Shown: in pieces, positions 47,478 through 59,781 of the stretch
How the letters are laid out: the number at the start of each line of letters is the position of its first letter
Position numbering within the stretch: position 1 is the stretch's first letter
Origin: Plotosus lineatus
Taxonomy: Eukaryota; Chordata; Actinopteri; Siluriformes; Plotosidae
DNA: 64,000 nucleotides
Assembly (NCBI GenBank): GCA_024760905.1
Contig: CM045732.1
Coordinates: forward strand, 54,226,996-54,290,995
Reading direction: 5' to 3'
Notes under the pieces: generated by a model
Database searches by the model: none
The model's input: only the letters and a program-made list of their open reading frames with translations
What the model was told of the DNA's origin: nothing
Made by a program: the position numbers and the translations under genes

Positions 47478-50331
47478 TGAAAGAAAGAGAGAGCACTGGG
47501 AGTATTTGCGCACAGAGTCCTCATTAATGCAGTTTGATCTCACTCAGGTAGTCACAGTTTTTGCAAATTGTAGCTGCTCTGGGTAACTACATCTTGTTTA
47601 CTAGTAACTGAATTCCAGTCTTTTTTCTACCCATTTACTTCAAAGCTTTCTGGAAAACAAGTAAACAACAATTCTATGAGTTGTATCTATTTAGCCCTGT
47701 TTACATGCAATCTGTGTGCTGTTAAGCTAGCAGCCATGCTCGAGTTAAACCAGCGTGTTATTTATGGCTGTGTTCATTGGCATATGGAACGAGATCTCCA
47801 GTCTTTCTCGTTGTTTGACATGGAAGAGAGCTAAACGTCAGCAAGCTTGATAGTCATATTTCTGCTCTTTTTATTCTAAGAGTGTTTGCCATCATCCTTC
47901 ATGGGACTTCAGCTTGGCAACCATTCTACCATGTGAATCAAGCGCAGTAGGGTGGAAAAATATTAGTTTACACAAAGCCAGGCTGAGAAATTAAAGATGA
48001 TTTTATTTTCTTACCATCTCCACAAATTCATTACTTTTGCAGTACATGGCAGGCTGGGGGGTTTTCAAGGGAGACTAATGGTGTGTCTCCTGCATTGAGG
48101 AAGTGTTGTTAGCTCGTCCACATTAATAATCAGGCCTCTCTATCCTGTAGGGTAATCTGGATGATCTCAAATTGAAAACAAATAGTAATTTCCCATATTT
48201 TCTTTAGCTGAAGTGTTCCTTTCACACCTGGTTCATGGGGGGTGGGGGGTGTCCCACAGTGCTGCAAATACTGCACCTTTCTCATTTTCATGTGTTTTCT
48301 CTGAATCTGTCTCTAGGTGAAGTGTGCCCTTTCAAGTTACAAGCAAGTCAAAGTACGTGGTGGTGGTGGGGGGGCACCGACTGTGTGGAAATGCTTTGCA
48401 AACTCAACTCTGTCTAGATTCCGATTTATAATTCACAAAATAAAGAACTTTAATCCAAAGTTGTTTTAAAGACAGCAGCAGAACGACTACTTTTTGTTTT
48501 CCCCATGGTGGGTTGTATATCTGAAAGGTAAAGTTCCTTTTTAATGGAGGGTGTAGAGAACAATTGTCCTTGAAAAGGAAAAGTGTCAGTGTCTCACCTC
48601 AGCATCGCTCTCATGCGCTTTAAAGAGACTATGATTAAGTGTCAGCCACTTTGTTGTTTGCACATGGAGGCCCCATCCAGCCTATGCTCACCACTCCCAC
48701 ACACACCAATACACACATTTAAATACATAAAGAAGAATGAAAGAAAGAAAGAGGTTACAGCCAGTGCGAGTGTGTGAGAGAAGAACCGCAACAACCTTTA
48801 AATATGAGGTAAAAGTGATTGGATGCGAGTAAAACTTAACTTTGTCTGTTTTTCCTTTTCCTTGCTAGTGTTTTTCAGAATAAATAAACCCCCTTTTAAA
48901 AGTGGTTCTTTTATTTCAGAGCAGGTTTGAAGAGTGCAGCTGTGGGAGGGTAGCTGAGGGAGAATGAGCGCAAGAGAGAATGTGACAGTGCGAGAGATAG
49001 AAAGTTAGCAGTTTTCTGTGCTTGGCAAGGTCATCTTTAACAGCTGAATGTATGGATCCTTTGGGAGAAAGGCAGAAGCAGGCAGAGCCGGACTAATAAC
49101 AAGAAAAAAGGGGTGGGGCTGCAGTCAAAACCACAGGCTGGATTTACCTTACTATGAAATTAATTGCCCCAGCAATCTCTCCCTATGACCGTCCAATCAC
49201 AACTGGAGAGGGACTGTAGCTACAGATATGTGTTTGACTCTCAGACTGCTACGTCCTACACTGACAGACACACTTCACTTTTTGATCAAAGCTTTAACCT
49301 TGTAGTTGAACGGTAATCTGTCTGTAAATACAGTGCTTGATTGGAATGAAATAGGTTTATAGTTGTGTAGTATATTCTGTGCCAAACCCAAACAAAAGTG
49401 TACAGGACCGTGAGTCTTATTCTAACAGCTGGTCTGGTTACACATAGCAGTTCTGAAGCAGAAGATGTCTGATGCTCTGGTTTCACTGACAGAGACCTGT
49501 AATTGCACTGCCCTTGTAAGTGAGCGCAGGGCAGAAAGGGGAAGCATGAGCTTTATATTTATTGCCACCGTTCTCTGGCTTGTTAGTTTTTAGTGCACCA
49601 TGTTTTTTATTCTCTATGGGCAGTGGAGAATGGCTCAAAAACGACTTTTTAAAGAGCAGCATTATTATGAACGCTCTTGCCATTTGAGGGATGCATTTCA
49701 GTTATTTATGCCCTGGCTCCTGCATTTGTGTAAACATAAAATCCCATGCTTTATTACATCCCTCCTGCACCCAGCGCCTTGACCCCCGTCCTCGTAAATT
49801 GAGAAATAGTGGGGAACTAATGGAGACAGATGGGACTATGGCATGCCATTTACTCAAATTGGTGAAGTAATTAACCTCGAGGTGCTGGGGGTTTGTGAGA
49901 GAGATTGTCGGAATATCTCAGCTAGTCAGATAAACAGACTCCCGGCCTAACCACCTCTGACAACTGCATCATAAACTAGACTCATTCTCTTCAATTGACC
50001 TGTCAACATCTCAAGACCGAATAAAGATTTGTATTGCCGAGCAGTTAGGAGGACTGGCAGCGGGTGGCGGGGCCACTGCATACAAAACTATGTAGCCACA
50101 CACACACACACACACTGTCTTTATTAGCAGACGTCCAAATTGAGACCCATTGTGTCACACATCTAGTCAGTTAAAACAGGCAGACATTCAGAGTTTAGTA
50201 TGGAGAAGTTAGTCTGTGTCATTGACAACAGCACAAGAAATATTACATTGGATGCTTATATTTACATACAGCCAGTCTGTCCAGTAAAAGCTCTGAGGGA
50301 TTTCTGCAGACTGTATTAACACCGGCACTGC

Positions 50332-50333
<2 letters not shown>

Positions 50334-50395
<62 letters not shown>

Positions 50396-50409
50396 TGTCT
50401 GTCTGTCTG
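50334..50409 (+). repeat. (GT)n(TCTG)n microsatellite
   Basis: About 60 bp of GT followed by four TCTG units. A small (CA)n tract lies about 230 bp upstream at 50098-50115. Confidence 0.98.
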
Positions 50410-50854
50410 CCTAGAATGCACATACCTGACACTTTCTCATAGCTATGACATCTGATATGACAGTGACGGGTGATTTGGGTCCAGCTCTAATAAGTGAATT
50501 AATCGGAGGTAAAACATAGCAATCTGTCATGTACCTGATACCTTAACAGCTGGCTGGCTTGTCCGTTAGTGACAAGCTAGTTTGTCCTGTGCAAATCTTC
50601 TGTCACTCCCCAAAAAATGGAAACGCAGTTTAAAGGGAGGTGGGGCAGAGAATGATGTGACCATGTTTGGGCCGAGTGAGAAATTTCTTGTCAAGCTTTG
50701 CCAGCTGTGCCAATAATATTATCTTCTCTCGCATTCATCACACTGTTCCTGCAGCACTTCCTCCAGCACCTCCTCATTTCTTCGGCTCCCTCAAGAGCAT
50801 AGCAGCAGGAACAGGGAGGGACTAGCAGCTTCTTTACCTTGGGGAGAGAAGGGG

Positions 50855-50886
<32 letters not shown>

Positions 50887-50887
50887 G
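50855..50887 (+). repeat. (GA)n microsatellite
   Basis: GA run with one CG interruption, in a purine-rich block starting near 50841. Confidence 0.96.
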
Positions 50888-51258
50888 GATGCATTCCGGA
50901 AAGCTGCAAGTGATAAATGAGGCTCTATTACCATCCCTTGAAGACGTGCACACAGTCATTAGGAACTAGGGCAAAATAAATCACTCATATGTGGAATTAA
51001 AGAATTGTTACATGCAGTAAATTGGGTTGGTTGGGTAGTTGTTTACTCTGTGTCCTTGGTAATAGTGCTTATTGCTGTAAAGGGTGTGTAACATGAACAC
51101 TACAGTAAGCTCTGGGTTGAACGCTTATACGGTTTCCATACTGTCATGCCCTTTGGTTATAATCACGATCCAGGGTTCTTCACTGTACCAGGATGCTATA
51201 CATCTCAATGAGCTTTTTAGTACTCTTAAAATCTTTTGTCGTATGAAAGGTAGATCTG

Positions 51259-51285
51259 TAAATAAATAAATAAATAAATAAATAA
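51259..51285 (+). repeat. (AAAT)n tetranucleotide repeat
   Basis: Six to seven aaat units. Confidence 0.97.
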
Positions 51286-52491
51286 TTGTTTCAGAAATGC
51301 TGCATAAATAAATCATGCAAGTTCAGAGGAACTTTTAGCCCTCACCTGTGTGAAAAATGGCTGTACTCTTTACAAAGACAGGATTATGTGTTGTGCTGGG
51401 AAAGTTAGCTTCCCTTTGAGGCTAATATCACGGTATTAGACATGAAAGGCTATTGGGCCTCTGACACATATTTAGGTGTGTGGGGAAGCAGAGGCCCAGA
51501 GGCAAACGACTGGCTTTGTGCAATATAAAACTCTCTGAACACCTTTGGCATCAAGCTGCCACAGACTTGACACCTCGCCAAAAGAAACCCACAGAGACAG
51601 GACTTTCACAAAGACAACAGTGAATCGATTAGCATTAGCATGCTCAAAATACCAAGTCATTAAACTGTGTAGCCTTGGATTACAGGTCTAGGAGATAGAA
51701 CACATTTGTTTTTAGCTGGATAATATTGTTTTTGAAGAGGTTTTATACATGAAGCACTGTTTCTGTGAAGCGCGGATCTGTAGGGTAGTACAGGCTACCA
51801 AAGGATATTCAAACCATCCATGGAAGATAAAGCAAAAGAGGGAAAAGCATACTGTTCTCTGAATAGTTAAAAAAAAGTTATTTCCTGATACCTTACTGCA
51901 ATGCTTGGAAAATGTGGTATCCACAAATTCACAAAAGTGAATTCTCCTGGATAGGTTAGACATTATGATAGAGATGAACCAAACAGCAGGTAGGAACTGG
52001 AATGTAAGAGGAGAAACTTGGCAAAAAAAAAGGGGATTTTATGTTTATAGCTTTTTCCTTCTATAAGCTTCTTACCTTCAGACACTGTATGCCAGCAAGT
52101 TACATTAGTAATCCTAACAAGCACAAAACTACAGCAGGTAAATTCAGAACTGTCTAATAATGTTTTTATACCCTGGATCACAAAACAGATAAAGTTAGAC
52201 AGCTTTGCATTGACTGCTCCTAGTGGTTGGTGTTGGCTTTTAGAATTGGAGATTTAGAGGAGATGGGTGCATGGAGGTGAGATGGGGAGCTTTGTTTTGT
52301 GCTTTGCTCCAAGGTCTGCACTACTATGCTTAGTGCTCTTAGTTGTACAGGCACTGAACCTCCTGGTGTCTGGATCATAAGCCCTGTTTGCAGTAGAGCC
52401 ATAAATTCTGCTTACACAACAAGAATGAAATGTCAGCCAGGCCTCAGTTTGACAGACGCATTTGTCTGACTGGGGAGACTGAGTGATTGGT

Positions 52492-52508
52492 TGTGTGTGT
52501 GTGTGTGT

Positions 52509-52541
<33 letters not shown>
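52492..52541 (+). repeat. (GT)n microsatellite
   Basis: GT run of about 50 bp with one AT interruption, just before the mosaic SINE. Confidence 0.98.
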
Positions 52542-52547
<6 letters not shown>

Positions 52548-52568
52548 ATAGGTTGCAAATATGGACGT

Positions 52569-52990
52569 TCATTCATTCATTTTATGAACCGCTTAATCCT
52601 AATAAGGGTCGCTGGGCGGCTGGTGCTCATCTCAGCCGACTCTGGGCAAGGGTAGAGTACATCCTGGACATCGCGCCAGGCCATCGCAGGGCAGAAACAC
52701 ACTGACGGCTATGTAGCCTACTCATGTCGAAATTTAGCAATGGTTCTTTTACATGAACCTCTCACCATAGACAGTGAGAGACATGGCCGGGCCTTTAATA
52801 ACCCAGTTAGCTGCACTGGGGAACAGTGGCAACCCATTGACAGTGGTGCTTAAACCCTCAATCAGTTAGCCTCGTATGCATGTCATTGGAGTGTGGGAGG
52901 AAACCACAGAAAACCCTTACAATCACAGGGTGAACATCCAAACTCCACACACAATCGCCTGAGCCTGAGAATCAAACTTGCTAATCTCTC
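52569..52990 (-). mobile_element. Mosaic SINE: T2 + H1 body + H2-SINE segment
   Basis: In + strand order, 52569-52700 is tail T2 (attcattcattttatgaacc, gggtcgctgggcggctgg, ccatcgcagggc) and 52700-52860 is the H1 body and head part (gaaacacactgacggctatg, agacatggccgggcctttaa). 52861-52990 abruptly becomes the middle and head of the H2 SINE (cagttagcctcgtatgcatg, ggagtgtgggaggaaaccac, ctccacac). All parts are in minus orientation. Confidence 0.72.
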
Positions 52991-53387
52991 TGCCTCCTGT
53001 ACCATCTTTGGTCATTTTTAAACTTTGGTACACAGGAGTTTCTCTTCTAGATTTATGCTTTGTCCTTGTTTATCCAATAAATGAACTATAGCTCAAACTA
53101 TATTGCGATTCATAAAAATGGCCCCAACACTTAATACTCTCTAGAGCCAAATAAAACAGAAATAAACCACCCTGTATCATGAGAGTGTGTTTGGGTGTAC
53201 TAGCAGACAGAGGCAGAGACTCCAAAGAGCATCTTAGTTCGAGTGGGCAGGTCTGTAGCACTTTGTATTTCAGGCAATTTACCAGAACCTCTACAGCATA
53301 CTATGATGTTATAAAATAAACAGGTCAATTTTTACCTGAAGACAGCTAAAGAAGGTTCCAGGGTCAGACTACTGGGTACATTATAAA

Positions 53388-54010
53388 CATGAATATGCAA
53401 TATGTAGCAGCTATATGAGTTGATAGAATTTTTCATTTAAATTAATTTAACCCATTCCAGACCAGAATGGCCTCATAATGGTTGCATTATAAATAACAGA
53501 ATAAGATGAAGCCATCGTTATAAGGTGTTCTTTATTTTTCACAAGTCAATAAATAAATAAGGACTAAAAGTTGTGAAGGGGGCACAAACAACGTAGAGCA
53601 TGCACTACAGAGTAGGTCCAAAATTTGTAGGGTTTAAGTTTTGATGAACGTATTGTAATCATTGCATTTGTTTGTCAGATTGTGAACAAAATCCTGACCA
53701 AATCTATGCATGGACTGTCCCCAAACTTGGTGGGGACACTACCCTACCTGAGACAAAGAGATAATTTGATTTTGGAATGTCTATTTCTATGAAAGGTAAA
53801 GGTCAGGGCAAGGTCACAAATTTGTGGAGATAGAGAGCTTATAACTTTGTGGAGCTGTGCCATTGCTATGGAACACAAATTGGAAGCGACGTATGGACCA
53901 CCAGAAAGGACTGATTACATCAAGACTTGCCAACCTGTTGCTCCCGAGCCACATGCGGCTCTTTGCCTGGTTTCATGCTTGTTCATTTTGAAGTTTGTGT
54001 TTGTGGTTTT
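53388..54010 (+). repeat. 620-bp direct repeat, copy 1 (5' part of a hAT-like element)
   Basis: This is nearly colinear with 59782-60400: shared blocks include tatgtagcagctatatgagt, ataaggtgttctttattttt, taaaagttgtgaa, gtaggtccaaaatttgtagg, gactgtccccaaacttggtg and ctcccgagccacatgcggct. The last block (accaacctg-like … gcggctcttt) resembles terminal sequence of hAT elements. In copy 1 it runs on into a transposase remnant; in copy 2 it does not. Confidence 0.8.
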
Positions 54011-54152
54011 TTTAATGTGTGTGTTCACATCGCTTGAGTTCAGTACAGTATTTCTGTCAAATGCACATGTGCGTGAGATGAAAATACTACAAAGCTTCCC
54101 AGTATGGGCAAGATCATTTAAGTAAACAATTTGTGTCAAGTTTGCTCTCAAA

Positions 54153-54730
54153 ATGGTAGCGAAAAAATGCACAGCAAAACAAAAACATGAAGATAAACAC
54201 AGAACGTTTTTAACAGAATGGAAGAGTTTGGTTTTTTGGTGAATGTAATGGCAAACCACTGCCTTATATGTCAGGCATCATTAGCACATTTGAAAGCTTA
54301 AAATCTTCAGCGCCACTTCAGCTCACGTCATGCTAACTTCAACCAGGATTTTCCAAAAGGGACTGAACTTCGAAAGCACAAGTTGTTCACTTTGAAAAGT
54401 CAGGCAGAAAAGCAGATACAGTTTTCCCCAAAAATTTACAAAGCGCTCAGACTGTTAGTTGCATCATATCAAGTGGCTTGGAACGTTGCACGGGATAAAA
54501 TGCCATACAATGAAGAAGAGTTCATTAAAAAAATGCCTCAGTAATGTTGTTGAAATCTGGTCTACTGAAAACGACAAACTAAAACGCAATGTCCAACTCT
54601 CCCACCACACTGATGAACACCGAATATCGGCCATTAACATGGCTATTAAATCACATTCACTCTCACACCTTCAAAGATGTGAGTATTTTATCATGTTGGT
54701 GTGTGAATTTACAATAAATCTGACTGAGCA
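54153..54730 (+). pseudogene. hAT-superfamily transposase N-terminus (BED zinc finger), frameshifted
   Basis: From ATG 54153 the frame reads MVAKKCTAKQKHEDKHRTFL then TEWKSLVFW and stops. After a frameshift it continues with a CLICQ pair of cysteines and a QRHFSSRH segment, giving a C-x2-C…H-x4-H pattern, the BED-type zinc finger. Next come FNQDFPKGTELRKHKLFTLK and, near 54459-54720, an SNVVEIWSTENDKLKRNVQ/HTDEHRISAINMAIKSH-like stretch. This is the layout of hAT transposases related to domesticated ZBED5/FAM200-type genes (family knowledge). The catalytic and dimerisation regions are missing; it ends at a (TG)n tract at 54734. Multiple frameshifts mean it is not functional. Confidence 0.68.
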
Positions 54731-54731
54731 G

Positions 54732-54733
<2 letters not shown>

Positions 54734-54770
<37 letters not shown>
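54734..54770 (+). repeat. (TG)n microsatellite
   Basis: Pure TG run of about 37 bp joining the hAT-like transposase remnant to the 117-bp duplicated segment. Confidence 0.98.
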
Positions 54771-54772
<2 letters not shown>

Positions 54773-54885
54773 CGCAAACAGTCCATTACCTACAACTATA
54801 TGATTTTTCAATACCAAAACACCAATCCACAGGCTGCTCACTTAACTTGTTTTTAAATTAAGATGTGCTAGTTAGTGTTTTCTCT
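54769..54885 (+). repeat. 117-bp duplicated segment, copy 2
   Basis: Direct copy of 47252-47368, located exactly at the end of a (TG)n tract (54734-54770) and between the hAT-like transposase remnant and DNA-transposon remnant copy B. It is much less diverged than the transposon copies around it. Confidence 0.85.
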
Positions 54886-54906
54886 CCTTTTTTTTATCTT
54901 GGGTCT

Positions 54907-55680
54907 CATAACCACCCATGTGTACTGGGAGCAAAATCGTAGATCAAACTTACCAATTTCATTCGATCACTCTCCGTAACGGGGAAATGAGGCGTTCACT
55001 GCCTGTAAAAGTGAGTTTACACGGTATTTCAAGACCCCCTGCCACTGGGGAATGTCTATAATGTTCATCAGTAACAACACATTTGATTGTTCCGTGCTTA
55101 AAAAAACAGGAAAATATTTTGCTGTGTTCTCTTGGTAAATGTCCAACAACCGCTGAACCATTAGAAACTGCTACAGCAAAACTATGGGATGCTCTGAATG
55201 AATGGAGCGATGAGCCAGATATGAACCTATCAGAAAGTGATGAGTTATTTTTCACCCGATTCTCCTGCTCACTAACTTCATAAATTTAAAGATGTTAGTG
55301 GCCATGTGCTTTTGTTTATGTTCGTCTTGATTGGTTCAACATGCCATGTGCTAAAGTTGACATTCGTGTTGATTGGCTTGATTTTGCTTCCGGGAAAATG
55401 TTTAAAGGAACAGCATCGCGAGGGAAACGTGAGGGGTCTTTTCTTTTAAATTTATGCTGTTTTCTGTTTATTTTCAGCTGTCATGTAAGTAGTTTGGTTG
55501 ACACCACAAAACAAATAACACAAATAACAATACAACTCTTTCATTGTTCTGTTATTATTCATTTTTTTCACCTAGATGATAATAAACACCTACTGTTCCA
55601 CTCTGCTGGTACATTTTAATAAGAGCCCACCCACTCCAATTTTTTAAGCGCCCTGGGCGCTTATCACGTCGAATACGATA
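54907..55680 (+). pseudogene. DNA-transposon remnant, copy B
   Basis: This matches copy A (42945-43645) in opposite orientation along most of its length: cccatgtgtactgggagcaa, cagtaacaacacatttgatt, the LLCSLGKCPTTAEPLETATA frame at about 55110-55185, LNEWSDEPDMNLSESD, a ttaaaggaacagcatcgcga segment, and the terminus gcgccctgggcgcttatcac at about 55648. The cgccctgggcg palindrome lies near the end. The Rex3-like LINE 3' end begins immediately after it. Confidence 0.6.
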
Positions 55681-57780
55681 TCATCATCATGATCATCATC
55701 TTCCGCTTTTTTTTCCGGTCGGGTCACGGGGGCAGCTGCCTAAGCAGTGAGTTCCAGACATCCCTATACCTTGTCACTTCCTCCATCTCTTGGGGGTTAC
55801 CATGGTAATCCCAGACCAGCCAGGAGACATAGTCCCTCCAGCGTGACCCTAGGGTCTCTTCCTGGTTGGACATGCCAAAAAAACAACACCACGGAGCTGT
55901 TTGGGAGGCATTCTAATAAGATGCTTGAGCCACCTCCGTTGACTCCTCACAACGCAGAGGAGCAGTGGTTCTATTCTGACCTCCTCCCGGATGGCTGAGC
56001 TTCTCACCCTATCTCTAAGGTAGAGTCCTGCCACCCTATTAATTAGCTCATTTCAGTCGGTTGTATCCGCAAGCTTGTTTTTTTTTGGTCGCTACCAAAA
56101 CCTCATCACCATAGGTGAGGGTTAGAACGTAGATTGATTGGTAAATTGAGAGCTTTGCCTTGCGTCTCAGCTCCCTCTTCACCACGACGATCCAGCACAA
56201 GCTCCACTTTACAGCAGAGGCTTCTGCTATCTGCCTGTTGATCTCTCGCTCAATCCTTCCCCCACTCATGAACAAGACCCTGAGATACTTGTATTCCTCC
56301 ACTTGCCGCAGGACTTCATTATAGACCCGGAGGGTGCAGTCCACCCTTTTCCAGTTGACCGGGGAGTGCTGACCTCTGACCTGGGAGTGTTGATTCTCAT
56401 CCTGGGTACTTCACACTCGACTGCAAATCACTCCAATGAGACCTGGAGGTCCCTGCTTGATGAAACCAAAAAGGCAGTATCATCTGCAAAAACGGACAAA
56501 ATCTTATGGCCACCACACCAGAACCAATCAACGCCACTGTTGTACTGAGAAATTCTGTCCATAAAATATTATGAACAGAATTGGTGACAAAGGACAGCCT
56601 TCGCATACTCCTACCCTCACCGGAAAAGAATTCAACCTGTGTTACCAATGCGATCCATGCTCTGGCAGAGACCCAATGGCCTGGTCTGGTACACTGTACC
56701 TGCAACTGGTCTGGTACACTGTACTCTCAGAGTATGCCCCACAAGTTAACCATGGGGACACGGTCGAAAGCCTTATCTAAATCCAGAAAACACATCTGGA
56801 CAGATTGGGCAAACTCCCAATGCCCCTTGTAGGATCTTGTAGTGTGTATAGATCTGTTAAAGAGTGCTGCAAAAACCACATTGTTCCTCCTGAGTCTGAG
56901 GTTCTACCATCAGTTGGATCCTCCTCTCTGGTCCTCCTGCGTAAACTTTCCCGGGTAGGCTGAGGAGTGTGATACCATGATAATTGAAACACACCTTCCT
57001 GCCCTACTTTTTAAAAAAGGGGACTACCACCCCGGTTTACCAATCCAAAGGTACAGCCCCCAATGACCATGCATTGTTGCACAAACATCCTACAGTCCTC
57101 CAGCATCTAGAGCCCAGCGGTAGATCGGACCCCCACCAAAACCACTAGAGTCTTCCTCCTCCTCCTCAGAAGGTATATTGGCAGGTTTGAGGAGGTCCTC
57201 GAAGTAATCTTTCCACTTCCCAACAACACCCCCAGTCGAACTGAGCAGCTTTCCACTTCCATTGTAAGCAGTAATTGTGGAGAGCTGCTTCCCCCTCCTG
57301 AGGTGTTGGATGGTGGTCAAGAATCTTTTCAAGGCCAACCAATAGTCACTTTCCAAGCCCACACTAAATTCCTTCCACACCCGAGATTTTGCATCAATGA
57401 CAGCTCAGGCTTCGGCATGTTTGATCTGCCAGTTACCTGTCTGCTGCCTCAGGAATCCCACAGGCCAATAAGACCTGATAGGCCTCCTGTTTCCCCTTCA
57501 CCACTGATGTCTACCATTAGGTTCGGAGGTTACTGCCACGACAGGCAGCGGTGACCTTTCGGCCACAGATATGGGCTGCCACCTCAATAATGGAGGCACA
57601 AAATATGGCCCATTCAGATTCCCTGTCCCCCACCTCCTTTGGGATTTGGCTGTAGCTCTGTCATGGGAGGGCATTAAAGGATCCTCCAAAAGGAAAACCT
57701 AACTACACACTTGGGTCTACCAGGTCTGGAAGGTGGCCTCCCCTGCCATCAGAGCCAGTTCATCACTAGGTAGTGATTGG
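55680..57780 (-). mobile_element. Second Rex3/RTE-like LINE copy, 5'-truncated
   Basis: This is the same family as the element at 2.5-5.4 kb, in the same orientation. Reading the minus strand, 57700-57100 encodes the pre-RT region (RFLTTIQHLRRG, VVGKWKDYFEDLL). 56830-56400 is the RT with an intact FADD box (complement of 56479-56490). 56344-56050 is the thumb (VEEYKYLRVLFMSGGRIERE). 56030-55850 is the C-terminal LYLRDRVRSSAIREEVRIEP segment. The 3' end near 55680-55705 again carries GATG-like units. The sequence around 56578-56600 closely matches what I recall of a widely used Rex3 RT primer site. Stops and frameshifts show it is dead; it starts about 0.8 kb inside the longer copy's 5' end. 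Confidence 0.78.
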
Positions 57781-57935
57781 TTGACAGTTCAGCTCCTCCC
57801 TTCACCTGTGTCTCCAGAACATTGCAATGAAAGTTCAGTGATTTGACTACAAAGTAGATCATTCAACTGTGGCCTTGGGTGTCCTGGTGGCAAGTGCACT
57901 TATGGACACACTAATATTCGAACATGATATTAGTG

Positions 57936-58135
57936 ATAGGGGCAGTGGTGGTTTAGTGGTTAGGGTGCAGGATCGCTGATCCAAAGGTTGGAGGTTCAAG
58001 TCCCCACAGGGTTGTCACTGTCCCCCTAGTGCAGCTAACTGGGTTATCAAAGGCAGGCCATGTCTCTCACTGTCTATGGTGAGAGGCATGTAAAAGAACT
58101 ATTGCTGACTTTCGTGAAGAGTAGGCTGCAAAGAA
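57936..58135 (+). mobile_element. SINE head H1, 3'-truncated
   Basis: An intact head (ggcagtggtggtttagtggt; B box ggttcaagtcc) and H1 body (gggttatcaaaggcaggcca, ctcactgtctatggtgagag, ctgactttcgtgaagagtag) stop at about 58130 without either tail. Truncation at the 3' end is unusual for target-primed insertion, so deletion or rearrangement after insertion is likely. Confidence 0.75.
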
Positions 58136-59781
58136 AATTCAAGGAGGGGTCTTAATAATATCTCAAAACATAATTTATACAGGCTACTGAAGTTTTATGT
58201 GAAAAGGGAATGCAAGAAAATTACATGCTCATGATGACCAGTGTGACCAGTGGAAAAATTAGTTTAGAGATTGGCATTCTCACAATACAGTGAGATTGTA
58301 GAATGGAAATCAACATATCAGATATCCTATCAAATAGGAAAACAAACAAATTATTTTGCAAACACTATAAGATAAGTCAAGAAACAATTGAGTTCCTGTC
58401 TGCAGATTATCTTGACTTGAGCATGTGCAATAGGTGCTCAGGATGTTGTACTTTTGCTATTTATGCTATATTTCTCCTGTGTGATGATGAAAGATGCAGT
58501 GAAGTGATTTTTTAGCATCTTTTTTATTACCTTTATTCAGAGGGCTAAAATAATTTTAATTTAGGACATTTTTCCTTCAGACATGAGAGAGAAATTACCG
58601 ATAGGTTAATGCTGACTCCACCAGAAGGATAACTGTCTACAGATATTATTAATAAAATCCACCTAAATATTGTATGTATCATGTATGTTCATTGATGAAT
58701 AGAAGTTTTAGTGCAGATTTCGATAACTGGTTGTGGATAATTCTGAAGTAAAGTTTGCTAGCATATGAGGCTAAATAGCTAATGTGATTGTCCTGTTTTA
58801 AAAGAATACTGAATACTGGTACGTGTCCACAAAAAAAATACATATTAGTGGGTATATAATAATGGTTTCTGTGGTAAAGTTTCTTTAAGTTTACATAAGT
58901 CAGTGAATGTAATGAAAAAACAACGTGTTGCTCAAGCTTTAAACTTATAAAATAAACCCAGTAGATGAAAAGTTGGTTTAAATGAAAAAAGAGGACCAGG
59001 AAAATTTGTTGTTTGCCTGTTTACCTGAGGATAGAACGGGCTAAAATTTGCACTGGCATCAAAATGGTATTCGTTTTTGATAATAGAACAGCTGTCCATA
59101 TACATTATTCCACAGTCATTAGCTGTCCTCTCATTATCATGCCAAAGTCTGGTGGCCTGGTGCAAGCAAAAGTCATTACCAACTCTACTATCACTTTCAG
59201 GGCTTGATCACCCCGCCCCATGACTTCTTCAAGGCTGGAAGTCTGAGGAATTTGCCCCAATGATTACTCATGTGCCAGATAAGGCCAATTGGTGTTTAAG
59301 GCAGTGTCAAGATGAAACACATGGTTTAACTCTTATAGTCTACTAGATATTTTGGTGGAAACATTTATCTCCATGGTATCATCATTATTTATGTTCAAAT
59401 ATGTGTATATATAGGAAAACTAGTGAAGAAACTATGCTAAACACTAGCCAGTTACAACAGCTAAACTAGCTAACCAGAACTACCCCTTAATGTGATCATT
59501 CGATTATTGTTTGTTCGGGTGTATTCATTTACTGCGGTCACATAGTCAGCTTATGGGCAGGGTAATTTCAAGTTCAAGTTGGGCTATAGATACAATAATA
59601 GAAATGCAAATGTGTTCTCAGCTCAAGGCTTAAAGCTCCAGGCTACAATCCTCAGTAGCCTTGAAACAGCCATGTCTCTTCTCAGCAGGATAGTGCAATA
59701 GCAGCTATTGGTATAGCTGTTGGTGAGTAGCATGATGGGAAATAAGAAGCTTGAGAACTTCCTTCTAGGCAATCAATTTAG
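58136..59781. other. Intronic sequence without recognised features
   Basis: AT-rich. The 70-codon open frame at 58303-58515 has no recognisable domain. It lies between two transposon-rich blocks and may include undetected old repeats. Confidence 0.4.

Larger units (their letters stand above)
46475..52491. other. Mostly unique intronic sequence with candidate non-coding elements
   Basis: Apart from microsatellites and the 117-bp duplicated segment, no transposon is recognised across 6 kb, the least repeat-invaded part downstream of the exon. Blocks at 47150-47250, 47700-48180 and 49780-50050 (ggagacagatgggactatgg, gaagtaattaacctcgaggt) look like candidate conserved elements. Confidence 0.4.
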
